A stretch of DNA of 5,157 nucleotides, from the NCBI GenBank assembly GCA_031269635.1, contig JAISYY010000125.1, positions 1 to 5,157 on the forward strand, written 5' to 3'. Shown here piece after piece: positions 1 to 5,157 of this stretch; the first letter of the stretch is position 1, and each line of letters starts with the position of its first letter. Below the pieces are notes generated by a model. That model saw nothing but the letters and a program-made list of their open reading frames with translations, had not been told where the DNA came from and did no database searches. The position numbers and the translations under genes are program-made. The stretch is from Tannerella sp. (GTDB lineage: Bacteria; Bacteroidota; Bacteroidia; Bacteroidales; Tannerellaceae).

Positions 1-99
1 ACGGCCATCCGCGACATTAAGGATTTAGTCGCAAAAGGTATTTTGAAACAGGAAGAAGGCGGAGGACGCAGCACAAATTACGAACTGACAAAGATGTAG
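1..99 (+). CDS. C-terminal end of a probable Fic family protein (DUF4172-type, winged-helix tail), 5' end outside window
   Basis: Frame 1 is open from the window edge to a TAG stop at 97-99, giving 32 residues that begin TAIRDIKDLVAKGIL and end GGRSTNYELTKM. The pattern is the recognition helix and wing of a winged helix-turn-helix: a T-A-x-R-D-I/L-x-D-L-V-x-K-G-I-L stretch, then a glycine-rich turn and a G-R-S-T-x-Y-x-L strand. In my knowledge of families this exact ending is common at the C-terminus of Fic proteins with an N-terminal DUF4172 domain, which transfer AMP or a similar group to target proteins. The catalytic Fic motif (HPFxxGNGR) would lie upstream and is not visible, so the enzymatic assignment is inference. 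An ATP-binding/AlbA-type regulator with a similar C-terminal helix-turn-helix is the main alternative. It has no evident link to the B12 genes and is separated from them by a terminator. Confidence 0.65.
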   Translation, partial: TAIRDIKDLVAKGILKQEEGGGRSTNYELTKM

Positions 100-113
100 A
101 GTCATGGTTGTCC

Positions 114-178
114 CCCGCGTGGCGGGCTTTGCCTTCGTCGCGTTAAAAGCAAGCGTCCACGCTTACGGCGAAGCAAAG
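114..178. repeat. Nested inverted repeats (three hairpins) in the spacer after the Fic-like gene
   Basis: Three inverted repeats lie back to back or nested. CCCGC at 114-118 pairs with GCGGG at 122-126 around a 3-nt loop. The arm at 127-140 (CTTTGC, one bulged C, TTCGTCG) pairs with 166-178 (CGGCGAAGCAAAG) with one G-T wobble. Inside that large stem, AAGCG at 151-155 pairs perfectly with CGCTT at 160-164 around TCCA. No poly-T tract follows directly, so none of these alone is a good terminator. The element could be a folded 3' UTR, part of a small RNA ending at the terminator at 212-243, or a copy of a dispersed palindromic repeat. The base pairing is seen directly; the role is unknown. Confidence 0.6.
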
Positions 179-211
179 GAGATGTAAATAGGATTGATTA
201 TAAAGAACGAG

Positions 212-243
212 AAAAGGGCAAGCCGCGAGGTTCGCCCTTTTTT
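212..243 (+). terminator. Rho-independent terminator
   Basis: AAAAGGGC at 212-219 pairs with GCCC plus the T run at 234-243. The stem continues after an A-C mismatch with AGCC (221-224) against GGTT (229-232, one G-T wobble), closing on a GCGA tetraloop of the stable GNRA class at 225-228. The stem is followed by six T residues. Because the left arm begins with four A residues it could work to some extent in both directions. It separates the upstream Fic-like gene from the B12 promoter. Confidence 0.85.
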
Positions 244-273
244 GTTAAATATACTACTTTCGGCGGATATTGT

Positions 274-304
274 TTTGCATTACTCACAGTTTGCATTATC
301 TTTG
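274..304 (+). promoter_or_regulatory. Bacteroidetes-type promoter for the B12 uptake operon
   Basis: TTTG at 274-277 (the -33 element) and TATCTTTG at 297-304 (matching the -7 consensus TAnnTTTG) are separated by 19 nt, the usual spacing for the Bacteroidetes primary sigma factor. Transcription would begin around 309-313, at the first base-paired position of the cobalamin riboswitch, so the position of the promoter and of the aptamer support each other. Confidence 0.8.
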
Positions 305-311
305 TCCCGAT

Positions 312-490
312 TTCGGTGTAGCCGTTTCGTGTTCGCGGGCGGTTAGTAAAAGGGAATCCGGTGCGAAACCGGAACTGTGCCCGTAGCTGTAAGTTCTTTA
401 GACCTCGGCATTTCTCAACAGCCACTGACTTTCGTTTTGAAGTCGGGAAGGCAGCCGGTGAAAGGGAGGACAAGTCAGAAAACCTGCCGG
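312..490 (+). ncRNA. Cobalamin riboswitch (RF00174-type aptamer)
   Basis: The conserved core is readable along its whole length. AAAAGGGAATCCGGTG-C-GAAACCGG lies at about 348-372, with a perfect CCGGT/ACCGG hairpin at 358-362/368-372. It is followed by ACTGTGCCCGTAGCTGTAAG, the B12 box GCCACTG at 421-427, a GACTT/AAGTC hairpin at 427-431/440-444, GGGAAGGC at 445-452, and the 3' block AAGTCAGAAAACCTGCC at 472-488. GGT at 315-317 can pair with ACC at 482-484 to close the structure. The aptamer senses adenosylcobalamin or a related corrinoid and normally switches off the downstream genes when the cofactor is plentiful. No clear terminator hairpin lies between 490 and the start codon, so control is more likely at translation initiation than by attenuation. 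This element is the strongest evidence that the genes downstream handle corrinoids rather than iron chelates. Confidence 0.95.
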
Positions 491-539
491 AATTTTTTAT
501 AACAATGTCCCGGGTATGGATGTTGCAAACTTATTTTTT

Positions 540-2558
540 ATGTCAAGAAGACGGTTTACTATTATGAACATGTGCTTTACAGTCGCATGTCTCGCTTCTT
601 TTACGGCGCTTCCGGCTCAGAACGACCGGCAGGCTGATACCGTAAAATCGCGGCAGCTTCCCGATGTGGAGGTTGTTGTGCAGTCGCGTACGTCCGTTGC
701 ACGGCAGGCGGCTCCGCTGCAGATTCTTGACCACGCCGCCATCAGCCGCCTCGGGATACAGGAGTTGTCCGAAGCCGTGCGCCGCTTTTCGGGCGTTACC
801 GTAAAGGATTACGGCGGGATAGGAGGGCTTAAAACGGTTTCCATCCGCAGTCTCGGTGCGCATCATACGGCGGTGGTCTACGACGGCGTTTCCATTTCGG
901 ACGCACAGAGCGGACAGGTGGATATCAGCCGCTTTACGCTCGACAATGTGGAGATGATCTCGCTTTCCATGGGGTTGCCGGACGGGATGTTGCAGACCGC
1001 ACGCCTCCATGCTTCCGCCGGGGCACTGCATATCACGACGCGGAAACCCCGTTTCGTCGCCGGACGGCCGCGCCTCCTGTCCGCAAAAATAAAAACCGGC
1101 TCGTTTGGCCTCGTCCATCCCGTTTTGTCATACGCCCGGAAACTGCATAAAAACCTGAGCGCCTCCGTGTATGCCGATTATATGCGTGCGGACGGCAAAT
1201 ATCCCCATACGCTGACGAACGCAACGCTGATAACGCGCGAAATGCGCATCAACAGCGACATCGAAACCCTCCGCCTGGAAGGAAACCTGTACGGCGATTT
1301 CGGGCGGGGAGGGAATCTCGAAACGAAGCTGTACACCTTTCATTCGGAGCGCGGACTGCCCGGCTCCGTGAATTTCTACAACAGGACGGCGACCGAGCGG
1401 TTGTGGAACGATAATACCTTTGCGCAGGCGCGGTATAAAAACCGGTGTGGCGAACGGTTCACGCTTCAGGCCGTCGCCAAATACGCTTACGCCTGGTCAC
1501 GCTACCGGGATGTGAACGACAAATACGCGGCCGGTTACCAGGAAGACCGGAATACGCAGCACGAATATTACGGTTCCGCCGGCGTCCTGTATGCGCCGTC
1601 GGATGGGCTGAGCGCTTCGCTCGCGGCGGATTATGCGCATACGAGGCTTCGCAACAATTTCCTCAACGCGCCCCAGCCCCGGCGCCACACGTCGCTGACG
1701 GCCTTTTCCGTGCAGTATAAAAACGATCGTTTTACGGTGTCGGGCAATGCGCTCGGCACGTACATATCCGACCGGGTGGCGAGCGGCGACCGCCCGGCAG
1801 ACCGCCGGCGCCTTTCGCCCGCCGTCGCCATTTCGTGGCAGCCGGTCGGACGTAGCGCCCTGCGTGTCCGCGCTTCGTATAAAGACATCTTCCGCATACC
1901 GACGTTTGCCGACCTCTATTACCTCCGCATGGGAAATACCGGCCTCAAACCCGAAAAGGCGCGGCAGTTCAACGCCGGCCTCACCTGGAGCGGGTCTGTC
2001 GGCTCGGCAGTCCGCTACCTGAGCCTCTCGGCCGACGGATACTATAACAGGGTGAAAGATAAAATCGTTGCGCTCCCTACATTATATATATGGCGGATGA
2101 TGAACATGGGGGAAGTTGAGATAAAAGGCGCGGATGTGAACCTGTCTGCGGAAATCCCGTTATCCGGGGCGATACATACGGTTATCTCCGGCAGTTATAC
2201 GTACCAGCATGCGATTGACATCACCAATCCCGGTGCGAAAAACTACCGCCACCAGATTCCCTATACGCCCCGCCATACCGGGAACGGGTCGGTAACGATC
2301 GGAACGCCCTGGATAAACGTCTCCTGGCTGCTGACGGTGGTCGGCGAACGGTACGCCCTGCCGCAAAACACGAAAGCCAACCGGGTGGATGCCTACGCGG
2401 AACAGAGCGTCTCGCTGAACCGGACTTTTCAGCTAAGAAATGCTTCGGTGCGTCTGCAGGGCGAGGTGCTGAACCTTGCGGACACGCAGTACGATGTGAT
2501 TCAGTATTACCCGATGCCCGGCCGTTCATGGCGGCTGAGCGTCGCATTAGATATTTAA
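540..2558 (+). CDS. btuB: BtuB-type TonB-dependent outer-membrane cobalamin/corrinoid receptor
   Basis: This is the outer-membrane channel that imports vitamin B12 or other corrinoids using energy passed on by TonB-ExbBD. From the ATG at 540 the product is 672 residues. It begins with a basic segment (SRRRF), a hydrophobic stretch and a signal peptidase site near LPA-Q26. A TonB-box-like LPDVEVVV sits at 40-47, and a plug domain spans about 45-172, including SIRSLGAHHTAVVYDGVSIS. A 22-strand-type beta-barrel fills the rest. The barrel carries the family motif FRIPTFADLYY (451-461) followed by GNTGLKPEKARQF, and the end is YYPMPGRSWRLSV. There is no carboxypeptidase-regulatory extension, so it is not of the SusC type. 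An ATG at 516 in the same frame adds eight residues with an acidic residue before the signal peptide, and an ATG at 564 removes the basic n-region; I prefer 540. The substrate is inferred from the riboswitch and the neighbouring BtuG and BtuF. A siderophore receptor is the less likely alternative. Confidence 0.92.
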   Translation: MSRRRFTIMNMCFTVACLASFTALPAQNDRQADTVKSRQLPDVEVVVQSRTSVARQAAPLQILDHAAISRLGIQELSEAVRRFSGVTVKDYGGIGGLKTVSIRSLGAHHTAVVYDGVSISDAQSGQVDISRFTLDNVEMISLSMGLPDGMLQTARLHASAGALHITTRKPRFVAGRPRLLSAKIKTGSFGLVHPVLSYARKLHKNLSASVYADYMRADGKYPHTLTNATLITREMRINSDIETLRLEGNLYGDFGRGGNLETKLYTFHSERGLPGSVNFYNRTATERLWNDNTFAQARYKNRCGERFTLQAVAKYAYAWSRYRDVNDKYAAGYQEDRNTQHEYYGSAGVLYAPSDGLSASLAADYAHTRLRNNFLNAPQPRRHTSLTAFSVQYKNDRFTVSGNALGTYISDRVASGDRPADRRRLSPAVAISWQPVGRSALRVRASYKDIFRIPTFADLYYLRMGNTGLKPEKARQFNAGLTWSGSVGSAVRYLSLSADGYYNRVKDKIVALPTLYIWRMMNMGEVEIKGADVNLSAEIPLSGAIHTVISGSYTYQHAIDITNPGAKNYRHQIPYTPRHTGNGSVTIGTPWINVSWLLTVVGERYALPQNTKANRVDAYAEQSVSLNRTFQLRNASVRLQGEVLNLADTQYDVIQYYPMPGRSWRLSVALDI

Positions 2559-2581
2559 CTATTTTATAATTTTTAAAACGA

Positions 2582-3655
2582 ATGACTATGAACAGAAAAA
2601 ATTTTATTTACACAACGGCTTTATACATGGTTGTTGCCATCCCTTTTTTTACGGGTTGTAAGGACGATGATGATCCGGAGCCAAAGCCGATCGAGCCGTC
2701 GGAATACATTTATGTGTTGAACAGTGGAAACATGGGCAGTAATAATGCAAGCCTGTCCATGTATGATGTGATTGAAGGCGCCGTGACGAAAGATATTTTT
2801 GAAATCCGGAACGGGCGCCGTCTGGGAGATACGGGACAGGATTTGATTGTTTACGGAAGCAAAATGTACATCGCCATGTATGGCGAATCGACCATCGAAG
2901 TGACCGACCTCGAGGCGAAATCAATCAGACAAATCCAAACGGAAGGACAACCGCGTTATTTTGCCGTCGACGGGGGTAAGGTGTATGTCACTTATTACAA
3001 CGGTTACGTTGCGCGTCTTGACACGGCGTCGCTGACAGTTGAGGCTAAAGTTCAAGTTGGGCGCAATCCCGAACAGTTGACGGTGGCAAACGGGAAACTG
3101 TATGTCGCTAACTCCGGAGGGATGGATTACAGTTCGCCGCTGGGATATGACAGGACGGTTTCCGTGATTGATATTGCGACGTTTACCGAAACGAAAAAGA
3201 TAGACGTTGTCATTAATCCCAGTAATATTGTATCCGATAGTCGGGGGAACGTGTATCTTGTGTCTATGGGGAATTATGGCGACATACCCAATACGCTGCA
3301 AAAAATCAATTCGGGAACGGATGCGGTTTCGGTTATGGAGGGTATAAACGGAACGATCCTCGCTGTTTTGGAAAATACGTTATATGCGATACATTCACAA
3401 TATGGGGATCCGGTCATTTTTTATTATTCCTACGATGTGGCGAACAGCCAGCTCTTGTCCGATAATTTCATCGGGAACACGGAAATAGCCAGCCCTTTCA
3501 GTATCAGTACGGATAAGGTTTCCGGTGAAATTTACATCACAACTTCCGATTGGACGAACGACGGCGACGTGTATGCGTTCGACAAGGCGGAAAAATTTGT
3601 AACGAAATTTGAAGCGGGTCTGAACCCGATGAAAGCCGTAAGGGTAAAAAAATAG
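2582..3655 (+). CDS. btuG: Surface-exposed B12-binding beta-propeller lipoprotein, BtuG-like (YncE/DUF5074-type)
   Basis: The 357-residue product has a short basic start (MNRKNF), a hydrophobic segment and the lipobox FTGC, with Cys26 the lipidated residue. CKDDDDPEP follows directly. A Lys plus acidic run right after the cysteine is the lipoprotein export signal that sends Bacteroidetes lipoproteins to the cell surface. From about residue 41 there are repeated blade-like units with the pattern 'x-KLYVxN ... xVxVIDxxTxxxxxxIxVGxxPxxL' (clear at 80-108, 122-152, 163-207 and 215-247), as expected for a YncE-type propeller. Known Bacteroides BtuG proteins are seven-bladed propellers that bind cobalamin very tightly and sit on BtuB as a lid. 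The position 23 nt after btuB and behind a cobalamin riboswitch fits this. The number of blades is not proven here. A second in-frame ATG at 2588 would remove only two residues. Codon use is visibly less GC-rich than in the flanking genes. Confidence 0.85.
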   Translation: MTMNRKNFIYTTALYMVVAIPFFTGCKDDDDPEPKPIEPSEYIYVLNSGNMGSNNASLSMYDVIEGAVTKDIFEIRNGRRLGDTGQDLIVYGSKMYIAMYGESTIEVTDLEAKSIRQIQTEGQPRYFAVDGGKVYVTYYNGYVARLDTASLTVEAKVQVGRNPEQLTVANGKLYVANSGGMDYSSPLGYDRTVSVIDIATFTETKKIDVVINPSNIVSDSRGNVYLVSMGNYGDIPNTLQKINSGTDAVSVMEGINGTILAVLENTLYAIHSQYGDPVIFYYSYDVANSQLLSDNFIGNTEIASPFSISTDKVSGEIYITTSDWTNDGDVYAFDKAEKFVTKFEAGLNPMKAVRVKK

Positions 3656-3659
3656 TTCA

Positions 3660-4907
3660 ATGATACGCAATTGCTTCTGCTTATTATTGGCGCTCTGTCT
3701 TGCGTCAGGCTGTGACGTGAGACAGAGTTCTTCCCCCGGCGCCGGACGTGCTTCCGAAGGCGCTGCGGGAGAGCGTACCGGCATACCGGACAAAAATACG
3801 GCGGACGGGGGACGCATATCGCCGGATGAGGACGGGCCGTCTCCGCCGGAAGATTTGTTGAGCCTCAAAGACTCCGTTCGTTATGCGGTGGGCTATAAAG
3901 TGATCCGGAGCGGCGGGTATACAACCGTGGAAGTGCGCGACCCGTGGAACGAAAGGAAACTGTTGCAGCGTTACCTGCTGGCGCCGCGAGACTTGCCCTT
4001 GCCCGAAGGGATGCCCAAGGGCGTTGTCGTCCGCGTACCGCTGCGCAATATCGCCGTCTACACGTCGGTTCACAGCGCAATACTCGACGAACTCGGCGCC
4101 ACAGGCGATATTTCCGGCGTCTGTGAATCGCGCTATATAAACATTCCCGCCATAAAAGAAAACATCCGCAATGGCCTGATAACGGACTTGGGGGAAGCGA
4201 CATCGCCCAGTGTCGAAAAAATGATTGAAACCGGTACGGAAGTGATACTTGCCTCACCTTTCGAGCACGGGAGCTACGGTGCTGTGGAAAAGTTAGGTAT
4301 CCCCATCATTGAGTGCGCCGATTACATGGAAACATCTCCCCTCGGACGCGCCGAATGGATAAAGTTCATAGGACTCCTGACAGGCCGGAACGCCCGCGCA
4401 GATTCCATCTTCCGTCAAACGGAAGCAAATTACCTGCGGATAAAAGCCCTTGCCGGAAACACGGAATACCGCCCTGCGCTGATGACGGGAATGAAATACG
4501 GCTCCACGTGGTACGTTCCTTCCCGCGAAAGTTTTATGGCGCATGTTTACAACGATGCCGGGGCAAACTACCTGTTCAGCTACCTGCCGGGCGCCGGCAG
4601 TACTCCCATGAGCTTTGAAACGGTACTGGAGAAAGCCATCCACGCCGACATCTGGCTGATTCACTACAACCGGGAAAGTGAGATGACGTACGACGCCCTG
4701 AAATCCGATTATTCGCCCTACAGCCGCTTCGACGCTTTCCGCAACCGTCATATCTACGCCTGCAACACAAACCATTCGCTCTATTACGAAGAAGTACCGG
4801 TACATCCCGACTACCTGCTGGCAGAATTGATTGCCATTTTTCACCCCCACCTCCTGCCGGAGCATAAATTCCGTTATTTTGCACCGCTAAGCGATGAAAA
4901 TAAATAA
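3660..4907 (+). CDS. btuF: BtuF-like cobalamin ABC transporter substrate-binding lipoprotein
   Basis: This 415-residue protein should bind corrinoid in the periplasm and deliver it to the BtuCD permease. The N-terminus is a lipoprotein signal (MIRNCFCLLLALCLASGC) with Cys18 in the lipobox LASGC. The next residues are DVRQ, without the acidic run seen in the preceding protein, so a periplasmic location is more likely than the cell surface. Residues 20-65 are a Gly/Ser/Pro/Asp-rich linker. From about 124 to 400 the fold is that of the Fe3+/B12 periplasmic-binding family (PF01497). It contains RNIAVYTSVHSAILDELGA (first strand and helix), SPSVEKMIETGTEVILAS ('basis of what is claimed' strand), GIPIIECADYMETSPLGRAEWIKFIGLLTG, and a C-terminal lobe with TVLEKAIHADIWLIHYN. 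Only 4 nt separate it from btuG, which implies co-transcription and probably coupled translation. An iron-siderophore binding protein is the alternative from sequence alone; the operon context favours B12. Confidence 0.85.
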   Translation: MIRNCFCLLLALCLASGCDVRQSSSPGAGRASEGAAGERTGIPDKNTADGGRISPDEDGPSPPEDLLSLKDSVRYAVGYKVIRSGGYTTVEVRDPWNERKLLQRYLLAPRDLPLPEGMPKGVVVRVPLRNIAVYTSVHSAILDELGATGDISGVCESRYINIPAIKENIRNGLITDLGEATSPSVEKMIETGTEVILASPFEHGSYGAVEKLGIPIIECADYMETSPLGRAEWIKFIGLLTGRNARADSIFRQTEANYLRIKALAGNTEYRPALMTGMKYGSTWYVPSRESFMAHVYNDAGANYLFSYLPGAGSTPMSFETVLEKAIHADIWLIHYNRESEMTYDALKSDYSPYSRFDAFRNRHIYACNTNHSLYYEEVPVHPDYLLAELIAIFHPHLLPEHKFRYFAPLSDENK

Positions 4908-4968
4908 GACATAAAATTGGGGACATCCTTCCCGGACTGTTAAAAATCAGCCTTTGCCGGCAGGGCGA

Positions 4969-4999
4969 GTTTAAATTTGAAATAAATACGCTATCTTTG
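4969..4999 (+). promoter_or_regulatory. Probable Bacteroidetes-type promoter for the gene at 5033
   Basis: TATCTTTG at 4992-4999 matches the -7 consensus TAnnTTTG exactly and is identical to that of the B12 operon promoter. The -33 element is weak: the best candidate is GTTTA at 4969-4973, 18 nt upstream, while a perfect TTTG at 4976-4979 is too close. Transcription would begin near 5005, leaving a leader of under 30 nt. This suggests the next gene is not simply part of the B12 operon. Confidence 0.6.
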
Positions 5000-5032
5000 A
5001 CGGCAAATCAATAACAATAAAAAGACAAGGCT

Positions 5033-5157
5033 ATGGATACAGAAAAACAGAACAGCGAAGAACCGAAATCGTGTATCATCGCCAATCCGATCTACGACAC
5101 CGTTTTCAAAAAGCTCATGGAAAACGAGCGCATCGCCAAATTTTTTCTCGCCACGCT
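5033..5157 (+). CDS. N-terminal fragment of a probable Rpn/PD-(D/E)XK nuclease family (transposase-like) protein, 3' end outside window
   Basis: The frame from ATG at 5033 is open to the window edge (41 complete codons). After a charged 13-residue start, the sequence reads IIANPIYDTVFKKLMENERIAKFFLATL. The NPIYDxVFKxLMEx...AKxFL signature is what I know from the start of PD-(D/E)XK nuclease family transposase/Rpn-type recombination-promoting nuclease proteins, which are common in Bacteroidales and often present in several copies. The catalytic D/E and ExK residues lie beyond the window, so activity cannot be judged. It lies 125 nt after btuF behind its own promoter-like sequence. I see no functional link to B12 uptake. 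The leader AAAAAGACAAGG just before the ATG is A-rich, as is usual in this phylum. Confidence 0.7.
   Translation, partial: MDTEKQNSEEPKSCIIANPIYDTVFKKLMENERIAKFFLAT

Noticed and set aside
198..473. 91-codon frame on the - strand across the terminator, promoter and riboswitch
   Set aside because: It runs antisense through regulatory elements and its product looks like translated non-coding sequence.
361..567. 68-codon open frame on the + strand across the riboswitch
   Set aside because: It covers conserved aptamer elements (B12 box, GGGAAGGC block), so most of it is structured RNA. Only its last 20 codons from ATG 505 are kept, as a low-confidence finding.
543..1118. 191-codon frame on the - strand inside btuB
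   Set aside because: It is antisense to the signal peptide and plug domain. The product is rich in Arg, Gly and His with no family resemblance, as expected for the shadow of a GC-rich gene.
540..2558. Receptor as a SusC-type glycan importer or siderophore/haem receptor
   Set aside because: It lacks the carboxypeptidase-regulatory extension of SusC, no SusD follows, and the cobalamin riboswitch plus BtuG and BtuF partners point to corrinoids.
2559..2581. Separate promoter for btuG in the gap after btuB
   Set aside because: The 23-nt gap is A/T-rich but has no TAnnTTTG motif. The A-rich stretch before the ATG fits a Bacteroidetes translation start instead.
4293..4865. 190-codon frame on the - strand inside btuF
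   Set aside because: It is a shadow of the PF01497-type coding frame with no recognisable domain or start context.
4919..4933. Hairpin GGGA/TCCC after btuF as a terminator
   Set aside because: Only four base pairs and no T run follow; too weak to call.

Overview
The window looks like a chromosomal segment of a Bacteroidetes organism, most likely Bacteroidales. Two promoters carry the phylum-specific -7 motif TATCTTTG (TAnnTTTG), start codons follow A/T-rich leaders rather than strong Shine-Dalgarno sequences, and one lipoprotein has the Cys-Lys-Asp-Asp-type surface export signal typical of this phylum. All supported genes are on the + strand.

Layout: (1) 1-99 is the 3' end of a gene whose C-terminal winged helix resembles that of Fic/DUF4172 proteins. 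(2) 100-211 is non-coding and rich in nested inverted repeats, followed by a strong intrinsic terminator at 212-243. (3) 274-304 is a canonical Bacteroidetes promoter. Its transcript would begin almost exactly at a cobalamin riboswitch (about 312-490). (4) 540-2558 is a BtuB-type TonB-dependent outer-membrane receptor, 2582-3655 a surface beta-propeller lipoprotein of the BtuG type, and 3660-4907 a BtuF-type lipoprotein binding protein. (5) 4908-5032 is a short spacer with a new promoter. (6) From 5033 to the window edge is the start of a probable PD-(D/E)XK (Rpn/transposase-like) nuclease family protein.

The three central genes are tightly spaced (23 and 4 nt) and lie behind one riboswitch, so they read as one vitamin B12/corrinoid uptake operon. 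BtuG would capture corrinoid at the cell surface, BtuB would bring it across the outer membrane using TonB energy, and BtuF would hand it to an inner-membrane ABC transporter. The permease and ATPase (btuC, btuD) are not in the window and do not follow btuF directly. This is a known type of system in gut Bacteroides. The less ordinary points are the riboswitch-to-start region (possible kissing loop and a small overlapping ORF), the different base composition of btuG, the long low-complexity linker in BtuF, and the structured spacer after the Fic-like gene.
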